A stretch of DNA of 64,000 nt from Pararge aegeria (lineage: Eukaryota; Arthropoda; Insecta; Lepidoptera; Nymphalidae), in the NCBI RefSeq assembly GCF_905163445.1, contig NC_053187.1:15051001-15115000 (forward strand). The letters run 5' to 3'. The position numbers and the translations under genes are program-made. Numbering within the stretch: position 1 is the first letter of the stretch; every line of letters starts with the position of its first letter. The notes below the pieces were generated by a model. It was not told the origin of the DNA. It searched no databases and saw only the letters and a list, made by a program, of their open reading frames with translations. Positions 54,489 through 64,000 of this stretch are shown here, piece by piece.

Positions 54489-54672
54489 AGTTGTCACCGA
54501 CCCTCGTATTTCCACGGGTGTCGTACGACTAAGGGCGGACACAGAGAAACAGCGGATAGCAGTGTCCTCTGTGCTACTACTACCGTCTATCACGATCACC
54601 TATCTCAATGATTGTGGGCAAACCGTCCGATTGGGAGGGGCCATTAGTCCAGTGGGCTGTTATAGGCTATTG
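54489..54672 (+). repeat. Dispersed repeat, family shared with 9863
   Basis: agttgtcaccgaccctcgta, tttccacgggtgtcgtacga, ctaagggcggacacagagaa, ttgtgggcaaaccgtccgat and ccagtgggctgttataggct. A shorter piece of the same family is probably present at 58893-58935. A 91-codon frame crosses it by chance. Confidence 0.65.
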
Positions 54673-55591
54673 TTAAATATTATATATACTATTGATATCT
54701 GGTATCGATATCTTCCATGACTCACCTCCACATCCACAGCTTTTAGAAAAAAACTCACCGAACACTTATCGTAGTTAAATTTTTTGTAAGTTAAGTTTAC
54801 ACGACGCTTTGTCAATGATATGTGCATTTGTAATAGACGTGTATATCAGTCCATGTTTTTGTGTGTGTGCTATGTTTAAAAACGTGTAATATGCATGTTG
54901 TTAGTGCTCTTAATAAATAAATAAGTGATAAATACCAGAAATGAACGATCGTACTTCCAAATGGCAGCACCTTTCAAATGTTAAAGGGTGAAATACACCG
55001 CATAACTATTTCGGCGTTATGCCACGTTTACGCAACGTCAACTTTCGTGGTGAGAGACTGGTTTTACGATTACGTTTTGTAGTATTTTCAGCAAATGCCA
55101 ACCTAAGGTGTCAACCTTATTTGGCCAATAAGAAGACACACCAGTTCATGCAAAAGCCTTGTGATTGGTCAACCGTATAGAGCAAACTTGCCCGCCACCG
55201 TGGAGACATGATTGGTTGGAGGATTTGGCGTCCAAGATTTATTTGGTTTATTAAAATTTACATAATTTAAAATTTGTTTCAAATTTATTGACATAACTTT
55301 CTTCAATTAAGACAATGAGCCAAAGTTATTCCATTATTTTGAGCCACTGACGTTTTTGAGCCGCTAATGGGACTTGAGTCGCTTAACGGTTCACCGCAAA
55401 TTTATAACCATAATTGACATTATAATATTATGTTCATATAAATAATATATTTTCATCATCATAATCATGATAATGACGACAGTAAGGCCTTTGCACGCCC
55501 CGTTTTCTATACCCGTATTATGATTTTTCTGTATTATATGTGGTTACTTCGTATAAAATGTGTGGGTGCAATAAAGAGTACAAACAAACAT
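54673..55591. other. Unassigned sequence
   Basis: Nothing recognised over 0.9 kb. 55320-55390 has a run of gag-cc-ctg-type phrases (gagccactgac, gagccgctaatgg) resembling a short degenerate tandem. Confidence 0.35.
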
Positions 55592-55757
55592 GTTAACGTC
55601 GTATTGCTGGGACGGGCTTTCTTTCTCATAACAGACACGGTTTTAGAGCATAGACCCAACACGCTGCTCCAATGCTTTAAGCTTTAACAACTATTGTCAT
55701 AAGTTAGTTATAATAATCGGGGCTGACGGCTTAAAGTGCTCTCCGAGGCACGGGAAT
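55592..55757 (-). mobile_element. S4 SINE 3' half
   Basis: ttaacgtcgtattgctggga, ttttagagcatagacccaac, acgctgctccaatgc and gcttaaagtgctctccgagg, parallel to 35605-35765. The tRNA-like head is absent. Confidence 0.7.
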
Positions 55758-56083
55758 ATATATTACCGCGTATATATTTGAATACGCTGCTGAATGTACC
55801 CCGTTGAGTTTGTGCGTTTTATATAGCAGTAAAAATAGTAACTGTGTAGTAAAACTTGCGGATTTAACGCATTACTTTGTTTACATACGTTAAATAAAGC
55901 AGTTACATACACAAGTGGGAAACTAGAGTGATCTATTTTTAAGCTTTTTGATTTTGTATATGTTCCTACTGTTAACACGTTACGTACGCGCGCTGAAAGC
56001 TTCGAATAAATGCTGCCATCTTTACACCTACGTTTGCCATACATCCTCTGTATGCATACCTACTATTTCAAGTCGGGAGTATG
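55758..56083. other. Unassigned sequence
   Basis: A 93-codon minus-strand frame without recognised motif; nothing else. Confidence 0.35.
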
Positions 56084-56206
56084 ATTTTTTTTTTCTTTAT
56101 TGGTAATAGGCTAGCGCTTGACCACATTCTCACCTGATGGAAAGTTAGGATGTGGCCTCAGGTGGAACGCGCTTGCCTAGAATATGCCTATCCACTTTTA
56201 TTCAAA
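56084..56206 (-). mobile_element. LINE/SINE 3' end, relative of 42215
   Basis: A T-run, then tggtaataggctagcgcttg, accacattctcacctgatgg and atgtggcctcaggtggaacg, tgcctagaatatgcctatcc. This is a frequent lepidopteran terminus; class unresolved. Confidence 0.6.
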
Positions 56207-56444
56207 TGATATCCAGGTTTTGAGAGTAAAGAAACGCAGAACTCGGGAGGGCATTCAAATCCCAGCTATGCGTGTATGAAAGGAAGATGCAAATCGCTTT
56301 GTGCGAGTTTTTGGAATATTGAAAACATACGGATGAAAATCCGTCCGGTGTCTTGCAGTGCGATGGTAAAGTATAAACAGAACGTCACAAATCAAAAAGC
56401 ATAGTGACAAGTTCTGTATTTTAATATGCTTCCGTGGTTTAACT
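56207..56444. other. Unassigned sequence
   Basis: Nothing recognised. Confidence 0.35.
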
Positions 56445-56940
56445 TCTTCTTAGGCCAGTACGGCCAGCATGAGCAGGAGAGGATAAAAATTTATCTTCTT
56501 CCACTTCATTCGCAGAAAAGATATATGTGTAATAATAAACGGGGGTAAACTTCTCCTATTCTATGTTCCTGTGCTATAGCAAGTAGACACGTTAATAATA
56601 TCACGTTAATTATATCCCCCGACCATATCCCCTGTCAGGGGATATGGTCGGGGGATATAATTTCTGTTTCCTGCCTGCACGGCTAGCATGGGCAGGAGAC
56701 AATTATCTCCACGGGGAAAGGATAAAAATGTATCTTCTCCCACAGCTTTATCGACTCTCAGAGCATTGGCGCACGAGTGGAAATTATATACAAATAATAT
56801 ATATGTAAACGGGGGTAAACTATTCCATTTTCCCGTGCTTAGCAGCGTGCAATGTTTTAGTTTAGCAGGTTGACACGTTGATAATATCCTTTGTCAGGGG
56901 ATTTAATCAACGTGTATAGTCGGGGGACATAATATTTGTC
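56445..56940. repeat. Two tandem modules of a palindrome-rich repeat
   Basis: Module one (56445-56640) and module two (56662-56940) share, in order, ggcyagcatgrgcaggaga, aaggataaaaatgtatcttc, an acgggggtaaact block, gacacgttgataatatc and a gtcaggggat end. Module one ends in a perfect hairpin (separate entry). No coding frame. The family is unknown to me, but the motif pair is probably dispersed elsewhere in the genome. Confidence 0.7.
56609..56661. repeat. Perfect palindrome, 26-bp arms
   Basis: Arms 56609-56634 and 56636-56661 are exact reverse complements around a single central t. Arm content includes tatatcccccgaccatatcc. It lies at the joint between two related modules, and a single copy of the arm's gtcaggggat and gtcgggggacataat motifs is found at 56895-56935 without the mirror half. 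Confidence 0.92.
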
Positions 56941-57339
56941 TCGACGCATGACGCATTTGGAACCCTTGTAGCTTTACTTTATTCTGCGTAAAGAAAACAT
57001 ACACAAGATCTTTAAAAGTAAGAGAAGAATTTATTAAAAAGGTATATCTGTACGGGAAAAAGGATACTATAATCACACACGGTTATTTATACATAATACG
57101 ATGGCACATAATAATTGTATTAGTTAGACTCCCGACCTAACGAACAGAGTTAGTGCGGGTATTTATCCCTATATTCTGGACTTAAATAACGGTCAACTTC
57201 AAGGAATTTCCTCGAACATGAAGTGACAGTGTAAGTGAGTTAGGTCGCTCTTTTAAACTACCTAGAAATTCGTGACCTCTCCTTCAGTAGCTATAAACGT
57301 GCTATACTACATTAAGTACTTTGCTCAAAGTACTTTAGT
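56941..57339. other. Unassigned sequence
   Basis: Nothing recognised. Confidence 0.35.
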
Positions 57340-57606
57340 AATTACCGGCCCACAACAGGGCAGCATTCTCCTCCCACAATGAGAAGGGCTTATGCCTTAA
57401 TCTACTGAGGACTACGGAGAACTTTCAGGCATGCAGGTTTCCTTACGATGTTTTCTTCATTGATATTGCTTAAATTAAAAACGCACTTGACTCCTAAAGT
57501 TATTGGTGCGAGCCGGGGCCCCAACTTGTCTCCTCGAAAGGAAACCCGGAAACCCTCACCCACTAGGACTAGGCCCTAGTGGGTAAGGGTTTGGCTTTCC
57601 TTTAGG
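57340..57606 (-). mobile_element. S3 SINE ending in an inverted repeat
   Basis: Antisense S3 from attaccggcccacaacaggg through caggcatgcaggtttcctta to a degraded B box (ccccaacttgtctcctcg). The A-box end is then replaced by an imperfect inverted repeat: 57551-57567 (aaccctcacccactagg) against 57575-57591 (one mismatch). Confidence 0.8.
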
Positions 57607-58134
57607 TAAGGTTGCAATAAGCTATCACCACTTCACACAGCTCAGAAAACCTGTCATTATTGTTTGAAATCTGAGCGCTCAAGTCAAAAAGGCAAAGGAA
57701 TATACACGTGACACGTACTATTACAGCGATAAAAGAATTTATAGTGCTAGATATCATGAACTTTTCCACTACAAATCCGTTCTCATGCTGTACTTCTATA
57801 TCTGTATAGAATTGATATTGAAATCGAAAATCAATCGTCACTAATTTTCATAGAAGGCACCTATTATTTGAATTTCATGACTGACCGGGTCGCAACTGTT
57901 GCAAATAATATAGCGGTTTGTTTGTTGCGCGGAAACTGTTTAATGTGTTTTGATGCTATTAATAGTTTATTGGAAAATCCTGTTCGAAAATAAGGGCAGC
58001 TAAAATCAATTTCAAGTTTAACTAGGAATTACCTGTGCGTGGCGTTTCTAACTTTGAAAGGAATTAAAACCAAATGTTATAAACAATTGATCTAATATGT
58101 TTTTGGTTATAAACAATCGACTAACGAGAGACTA
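57607..58134. other. Unassigned AT-rich sequence
   Basis: A 79-codon frame on the minus strand at its left edge has no motif. Nothing else recognised. Confidence 0.35.
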
Positions 58135-58700
58135 ATGCCTGTTTTCACTAACGACTTGCAATGCCTATATAACGCGTAATGTAAGGAGATGCCTAAGTTG
58201 GTGAAACTTATTTTTCCTATAAACATCGCCCAAATCATTAGACTCGGTGGAATGGTGGTGGCATGCGAATCTACACAGCTTACGTAATATCACCTGCCTG
58301 GTGGTTTTTTACAGGATATACTTTGGCGAGTGTGCTCATCAACTTCATAATAGTGTTCCTCTGGCACCATTCTACCACAGAACGGCTAAACACCGTGAAC
58401 GATGGCATCCTTATGTGGTTGACATACAGGCAATACGCACGAAGCGCTTTTCATCAACGTTTCTGATACGTACCGCTAAAGTTTGGAACGCTCTTCCGGC
58501 TTCGGTGATTCATACTTACAACTTGAATGTTTTCAAGTGAATAGGCATTTTCTAGGCCAGCGCGCCCCAACTTTGACAGCATCATTGCTTTACATCAGGC
58601 ATAATGGTTGTTAAGCGCAAGTATCTACCTAGTATAAAAAAATATATATATCATTAGGGATTTCATTTAGGCGATGCCTAGGTTTAGTGAAAACGGGCAT
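58135..58700. repeat. Inverted terminal motifs bracketing a LINE end
   Basis: 58135-58151 (atgcctgttttcactaa) is inverted at 58684-58700 (ttagtgaaaacgggcat) with one mismatch. Each motif is followed inward by a taggcat/atgccta-type element (58194-58207 and 58650-58682). The left side alone can fold (gttttcactaac against gttggtgaaac). This is the architecture of a MITE or DNA-transposon pair, interrupted by the L-NALP copy. Confidence 0.55.
58262..58653 (+). mobile_element. L-NALP LINE polyprotein C-terminus and 3' end
   Basis: It encodes LHSLRNITCLVVFYRIYFGE, CAHQLHNSVPLAPFYHRTA, HPYVVDIQAIRTKRFSSTFL and IRTAKVWNALPASVIHTYNL, ending NVFK and a stop. This matches the conserved FYRIHFGEC...YHRTA...RTKRF...WNSLP end of lepidopteran LINE RT proteins (family knowledge; jockey-like group likely). 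The frame is open over about 90 codons, so it decayed little. The 3' UTR includes gcattttctaggccagcgcg and a TA-rich tail. 5'-truncated, hence non-functional. Confidence 0.85.
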
Positions 58701-59336
58701 AAGAAGCAAACATAAATACATGATTCGATCTGAATATCGTCGGAAAAGGATAGGTACAGACTACATAACTGTCCTTTGTGGGTATACGCTTTTATAGCAT
58801 GATTTCAAAAGTAGTTCTGGACCTACCATTAGACAAGATTAAACTATTTAAACAAATTAAATTTGGCAGCGATGTTACAAAGTAGCAAACAGTTAACTGA
58901 CCCTTGTATTTACACGGAATAACCGGGTGATAGTGTGCGATCGTGAAGGTTCCAAAATAAATAATTAACCTAAAGTTAGATTCAGCAAAGCTATTTGGTT
59001 TAGATAACCTTCGAGGTTAGTTCTACATATCGTCCGGTAAACTTGCCGACCAACAGTCATAAATAGAGGACTAACCGATGCCTCCGACTTTGCCGTTGAT
59101 ATATAAACTATATGTATGTAAAATCTTCTAAATCCTTAACTTGGACGTATAGATTATATCGATGGATTTATCATTTACGGTAACAACATATAGTGAAACG
59201 AAAATTTGAAAGAGGTTTTGTATTTTTAAATAAATCAATAATAATCTCAGATTAAGATAAAGCAAAGAAGTACCTACAGCGTAAGCAATCAGCTCCGTTC
59301 TCATCTCCCAAAGTATATAAACACGATTGTTAAATT
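58701..59336. other. Mostly unassigned
   Basis: 58893-58935 (ctgacccttgtatttacacg) resembles the 54489 family. The remaining DNA was not recognised. Confidence 0.35.
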
Positions 59337-59467
59337 TAATGAATGAATGAATGAATACACTTTTATTGTACACCAAAGAAAAAAAGTAGTTACAGAGATA
59401 TAAATACATATCAAGAGAGTACAATTTGGCGGCCTTATCGCTACATAGCGATTTCTTCCAGGCAACC
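59337..59467 (-). mobile_element. L-ATTC LINE 3' end
   Basis: Four GAAT units, acacttttattgtacaccaa, gagagtacaatttggcggcc, ttatcgctacatagcgattt and cttccaggcaaccaattg. The antisense 113-codon frame over 59128-59469 is a by-product of this repeat. Confidence 0.87.
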
Positions 59468-59499
59468 AATTGTAAAGAAATGATGTTAAAACTAAAGCT

Positions 59500-59600
59500 T
59501 CTTGTGGGTTTCTTCTTTGTAGAATCTGCCTTCTAAACGGATGAGTCCGTTAGAGTCACTACAAACAAACAGTCTTGACATTTGACAAAGCAGGTTTACT
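59500..59600 (+). mobile_element. L-CR1 LINE 3' scrap
   Basis: cttgtgggtttcttctttgt, agaatctgccttctaaacgg and tagagtcactacaaacaaac, tcttgacatttga. It carries a small local palindrome (acggatgagtccgt). It starts just beyond the L-ATTC copy. Confidence 0.72.
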
Positions 59601-60177
59601 TAACATTTTAAAAGAATTTGAAAAATTTACCCGCCCCTTGTGACTAGGTAAACAGGAGACATCAAGCAAATAAAAGGAGCCGTAGGACACAGTTTAGATT
59701 ATAATATATCTGTTTTGTAAGAAAAAACCTGCGCAGTGGCTGATCATTATATACATAGTCTCAACCACAAGAATACCACTGCTGGATATAGGTATTTTCT
59801 AGGCAGACAGTTTTGTATCTTTATAAAGCGACTCCTTGCAACTCGTTTTATATTATCCCCAACCCCAACGTCCATCTCCAAGCCACCCATTGCCACCTCA
59901 GCTTCACCATTCACTACTCTAAGTCGATAACTCCGGTTATTCATTTCTGATTAGTTCACATAGTGATTCTCCGACCATAACTCTTTCCTATGCCCGCTGG
60001 CTTTCTTATACAGATAGTGACTATACGTCTGATCAATAAGTCATTACTGGCAACACGCATGGATTTTTTCTTAATGGAAATAATATACGGGCTAAGAAGA
60101 TGGTCCAACTAACTATAAGTTTAAAGCCATATCCTATAAACTGAGCAAAACTTTACAGGACATTACATTAACACAGG
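59601..60177. other. Unassigned sequence
   Basis: Two overlapping opposite-strand frames near 59736-59944 lack recognisable motifs. Confidence 0.35.
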
Positions 60178-60570
60178 CGAAACTGCATAGTCTCCAGCAT
60201 CGACGCAATGTTGCCTGTTTATCGGTTTACCGGATATACTTCGGTGAGTTTGCACAGGAACTTCACAATCTTGTTCCTCCTTAAACGTTCTACCACAGAA
60301 CAGCGAGACACCGTGAGCGTAGGCATCCTTATGTGGTTGATATTCCATCAACACGCACGAAACGTTTTTATCCACGTTTCTGATACGTGCCTCTAAGACG
60401 TGGAACGCCCTTCCGGCAACTGTGTTTCCTGCCACGTATGATTTGAGTACCTTCAAGGCTAGAGTGAATAGGCTTTTTCTAGACAAGCGTGCTCCAACCT
60501 AGACCTCATCATTGCTTTCTAACGGGCATGATTGTCGTCAAGCGCTGGCCTATCGTTAATATAAAAAAAA
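60178..60570 (+). mobile_element. L-NALP LINE polyprotein C-terminus and 3' end, frameshifted
   Basis: Reading across frameshifts gives LHSLQHRRNVACL, YRIYFGEFAQELHNLVPP, a YHRTARHRERRHPYVVD-like stretch, STRTKRF, FLIRASKTWNALPATVF and TFKARVNRLFL, then the 3' UTR (gctccaacctagacctcatc, gattgtcgtcaagcgctggc) and a poly-A run. At least two indels break it. A 107-codon minus-strand frame over the same DNA is spurious. 3' UTR nearly identical to 51095-51238. Confidence 0.87.
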
Positions 60571-60966
60571 AGACATGCAAGGCACACTTCCTACAATGCC
60601 TACAAAGTCTCAAAGTCTGTCCTTTAACTAAGACGTAGGTGTTAAGCATCATGGACCTGTTATTACACCCTTCAGATTGGAATACAGCAATGCTGCAAAA
60701 CGAGCTCAGTCACAAAAAGCTATACTATATTTCGGAGATTTCTGTTGGCAATTACAATTAGTGATTAAAAGCGATGATCTAACCAAGAACATAGGTATTA
60801 TAAACGCGCGAAGCCTCCGACGGTACGCGCGTAGCCACAACAAAACGCTATAATATGGGTAATAAAAATAAATTGGCGCCATGTAGTTTAATTAGAGCCG
60901 CAATGTATCCACAGCATCCGCTAATTTTATGTTCATTCCTTCTTCTCATAGATAGATTACGACATA

Positions 60967-61016
<50 letters not shown>

Positions 61017-61194
61017 AGTAAGACTCCATAATCGAGCTTCATCTGAAACTAACTGTATAAAGCTTTATTCCAACTACTCACAGACAGCCAAGGTACAAAT
61101 GATTGAACAGTGAACATAGGAATTTAACCTATATATTATTCGAGAATATTCATTGAGTACCTTAGAGGTGTGCTCATATTGTGAGGTATGAGGA
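60571..61194. other. Unassigned, with a long TA microsatellite
   Basis: 60967-61018 is about 25 TA units with one interruption (gtatata). The frame reading through it is a composition artefact. Nothing else recognised. Confidence 0.5.
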
Positions 61195-61497
61195 AGTGAT
61201 GACAGCACAGTGGGGCTTTGTCATCACTTTCGGGGGGCCGAGTTCGAACCCCAGCACGCACGCACCTCTAACTTTTCTAAGTTATGTGCGTTTAATCTAA
61301 ATATCACTTGCTTCAACGGAGAAGGAAAACATCGTGAGGAAACCTGCATACCTGAGAGTTTTCCATAAAGTTCTCAACGGTGTGTGGAGTCCACCAATCC
61401 ACACTAGGCCAGCGTGGTGGACTAAGGCCCTAAATCTTTCTCATTGTGGAAGGAGACTCGTGTCCTGTAGTAGGCCGGTAATGGGTTGATATGATGA
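61195..61497 (+). mobile_element. S3 SINE, full length with intact B box
   Basis: A mutated head (agtgatgacagcacagtggg, about ten bases missing from the usual tgggtaggagctcg), then actttcggggggccgagttc, B box GAGTTCGAACCCC, aacttttctaagttatgtgc, aggaaacctgcatacctgag, ggcccgtgtcct-like end and a short tgatatgatgaagg tail. The best sense-strand reference for S3. Confidence 0.9.
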
Positions 61498-61734
61498 AGG
61501 CATAAGTAGGCTGTCCTTGACAGACGAAGCAGATGGCCCACGTGATGGGTTACCGCGATTTTGATCTATGTTATTGATTTGATTACAAGTGTGTGCTATG
61601 CTTATGATCCTCCGGCAATTTACTAACCTGGTTCGCATATCAAACTAAATTATTTATTGGTCCCAAAAATTGGTCTTGACGTCTGGTGACCCAAGAGCTG
61701 GCGCTTATTTAGTCCAACGGCTAAGTCTAGCAAT
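61498..61734. other. Unassigned sequence
   Basis: Nothing recognised. Confidence 0.3.
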
Positions 61735-61890
61735 TCAAACGGGCAATGGCGCCAGCATTTTGGGTACCATGCTTATAAGTGAACAGTTAGAGAGCTTAAA
61801 TTTATTGTTAATATTAATTTTAGTTTGTAATTATTATTAATTAACTTAGTCTGATTTTGAACTGTAATTGAATAAATCAATAAATAAATT
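61735..61890 (+). mobile_element. LINE 3' end of the 'ccagcattttgggtacc' family
   Basis: aaacgggcaatggcgccagc, attttgggtaccatgcttat, an AT-rich 3' UTR and an ataaatcaataaataaatta end. Pair with 28985-29170. Confidence 0.6.
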
Positions 61891-64000
61891 ATTTATTTAA
61901 AAAGAGAATCATATTAAAATTTCTATCAAAACGTTACCCAGGGTCTTGATCACCACAAAACATATTTCCTCGAATACTCAAACAAGTCACACAGAAATGC
62001 GAAAAGAGTGAATATTATTTCACTTCATTCCACATGAATTATTGCGGGAAATTATTGGTCTCGTACAAATAGCATACGTATTTAATTCAAATTAAGCTCG
62101 TATGATAGCACGAAAAACAGTTAACCGTACTGATTCACAATGCCTTTTTTATTTGCCAGTATTGATAATCTATATATTGGATAGATTACTTAACAATTTC
62201 AACAATGTCAATGTCAACATCTCCAGAAATTTAATTACCACCTGCAATAATAACTGTGCCACTGTCATCGTTATCATCAATTTAACCGATAGACGTCATC
62301 TGGTGGACATTGGTTTTTTGTAAGGAGGTTCTGTAAGGATCTCCTCATTTCTGATCCCAGTATAGCCATACATATAAATCGCTTAAATTCTTTATATTTA
62401 AAGTACAGATGTTTGTTCAGAGAATTTTTATTATGATTGAAACCCTATCAAAATGAAAGCTGCTAATCAATGTGTCATTATCTCTCGTACATATGACGGT
62501 CCAATTAGTTGACTTTACGACGACCGTCCATCCGAGCTTAGTGTCGTCGTAATAGCCAAAGCTGAAATATTGTAGATATACCTACAGAGTGTCGTTAGTC
62601 GTAAGTGAGGCCATCTTTATTTATTTATCTACTCTCATGCTTTACATCCTCTATTAAAAATTCTGAAACAGTTAGTTTATTGCCAACATTGAAACACCCA
62701 ATATTATAATAACCATAGTATCATCCGAACAGATGATATAATGTTGCAATGTATTTCATAATTACACTCCTCCCTTTCATGTTTTTTATGACCCCTTTTA
62801 CGCAAAGGGTTTACACAACAGACAGCCACATTCTGACTGATCGATGCATAGTGTGTGTATGAATTTCAAAAAAAGAACATTGTCATTCGCACGCGTTTCT
62901 CTACCGGAATTCGCGTTTACGCCGCGTGCCGTAAAACAAAAAAAGTTTATTCGAATCCCCGACCTTTTTCATCGATATTTTTATTGTTTTGTTTACAAAA
63001 AAAGAGTGATTCAAATTATGGCAGGACACCGCCAGACATTTTTAAAGCTGCCAAAAATATTTCCTACAAATCTCAAGATTTTATCAATTGGAAAACTTCA
63101 AAAGGTAGTAAATTATTTTCTGAAGAAGTACTTCTTAATAATTGCACTGTACAAAATGTACTACAATAAAAAATAATGATTTCAAAATTGCTTAGTTTAG
63201 GTGTTACTACCATAATATTAGGTTACTAAGACTGGCTGATTTAACGTTAGCGGTAAGCTGTTTCAGAATCTTTAATAGAAGATTCATATTAAGGGTGTAG
63301 ATAAAGCCTTGTATGCAACTGTTTAGGTATTAAAACACTCATGTGATACTATTATCAAACCCGCATTCATGTTTTCTTTAGTTTTACCCCTTATTATACA
63401 ACAGTTGCATAAATAACTATTATTTATTTATACTCTTTATTTGCATACCACCACAAGTTACAGAAATTTTTAATACTTATTCCATGCCTTTCTGAGTTCC
63501 ATAGTTAATAAGGAAACTTTTTAGTTTTATTATGTCCATTTCATTGCCCGCCTGTCCGCCCGCATCTTTGTGGTTCTTGGCAGGAGAAAGCTGTAATTTA
63601 GCTGTAATTTCAAGTGTGTATATTTAAAAATCAAGTCGATAAAGTAGTAAAATAAAAACTCCTTCCCTACACGTAAAGTGAAAAAATATTGTTTTCTAAA
63701 TATTGAGTAACCATCTTCCGACTAAGGTATCCTTTCTCGAAATAATGAATGCCCATTTTTATAGGTTCGCGGGTCAGACTCGCACTTGGCCGTGTTTTAA
63801 TATAGTAAACTGTCCAAGTGATGATTCTTAAAGAAGAAATGATAGGATACCTAAATCATGCCTTTCTTCTCTTTTGTAAACCAGTTACAAATGTTGTAAG
63901 AGTTAATTTTAGACAAAATGGGTAAGTAGTGTTTCCAATACGTTGTAAAAAAACGCCTAAATATGTACAAACTTAAATGTGTGTTAAAATTAAATGTATT
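61891..64000. other. Unassigned AT-rich sequence to the window end
   Basis: 62515-62552 holds a 10-bp stem (ttacgacgac against gtcgtcgtaa). 63417-63450 is an antisense AATA-tailed L-ATTC scrap (tactctttatttgcatacca). Overlapping frames of about 105-110 codons at 62844-63176 are not recognised as any protein. An isolated C-rich patch at 63545-63575 (gcccgcctgtccgcccgcat) may be another repeat scrap. Confidence 0.4.

Noticed and set aside
59128..59469. 113-codon minus-strand frame
   Set aside because: The N-terminal portion is the antisense reading of an L-ATTC end; the rest is AT-rich.
60163..60486. 107-codon minus-strand frame
   Set aside because: Shadow of the L-NALP LINE coding strand.
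60967..61018. Replication origin or matrix-attachment signal in the TA run
   Set aside because: A plain TA microsatellite; composition alone does not support a function.
62844..63176. Overlapping ~105-110 codon frames as a gene or transposase remnant
   Set aside because: No motif recognised, two overlapping frames of equal length in AT-rich DNA, no second exon or repeat support.

Overview
The window looks like AT-rich nuclear DNA from a lepidopteran insect, probably a butterfly; species and family cannot be fixed from the sequence alone. The main evidence is the dense, layered population of short retroposons. They include tRNA-headed SINEs with intact A and B boxes, one of them resembling the Metulj-type SINEs known from Heliconius (recognised from memory, not searched). 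There are also many 5'-truncated LINE 3' ends with simple tails (ATTC, AATAG, GAT or AATTTG repeats), and AT microsatellites. I found no rRNA, genuine tRNA, CRISPR array or convincing host protein-coding gene. The longest stop-free frames are under 140 codons, and the recognisable ones lie in mobile-element remnants. This is therefore gene-poor intergenic or large-intron sequence. Family labels used in the entries: S1 = SINE with head ggccgaytggcgcagtggg and 3' end gatggcgatgtgtgtattgt. S2 = SINE with head acctccctggcgcaacgg and 3' end ggtgagattgcagtcaaggg. S3 = SINE with head gcggtgatagcccagtgggt and a GAT-repeat tail. S4 = a tRNA-headed repeat containing 'agcgtagacccacca'. L-ATTC = LINE 3' ends with ggttgcctggaagagatcgc and an ATTC-type tail. 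L-CR1 = LINE 3' ends with ccggttcggaaagcagattc on the antisense strand and a gaattt tail. L-WAGH = LINE C-terminal remnants encoding KLKWQWAGHI and GRPSTRW-like motifs. L-NALP = LINE C-terminal remnants encoding YHRTA...TKRF...WNALP. Layout: 0-10 kb holds SINEs and LINE ends, including a tail-to-tail L-ATTC pair at 3.3-3.7 kb and an S1+S2 pair at 8.4-8.9 kb. 10-25 kb has several nested insertions, a 100-bp-arm foldback at 19.1 kb and long stretches with nothing recognisable. 25-35 kb has S1/S2/S3 pieces, a large unassigned tract (29.8-32.0 kb) with a GC-richer block, and L-CR1, L-WAGH and AATAG-tailed LINE ends. 35-44 kb is similar, with twin hairpins at 38.9 kb and another hairpin at 44.0 kb. 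44.9-47.1 kb is an S1 copy split by an insertion of nearly 2 kb that carries a tandem array of about 140-bp units. 48-54 kb has S1 and S3 copies, two 60-bp direct repeats and a decayed reverse-transcriptase palm domain at 53.2-53.7 kb. 54-64 kb has palindromic modules at 56.6 kb, two L-NALP ends, a TA microsatellite, and unassigned AT-rich DNA to the right edge. There are no genes working together here. The main biology is retroposon accumulation, nesting of one element in another, and a striking number of near-perfect, short-loop inverted repeats. I did not find a convincing new functional system. The best leads are the minisatellite-bearing element at 44.98-46.93 kb, the foldback at 19.1-19.3 kb, the group of hairpins, and an unclassified repeat shared by 39.3 kb and 52.7 kb.
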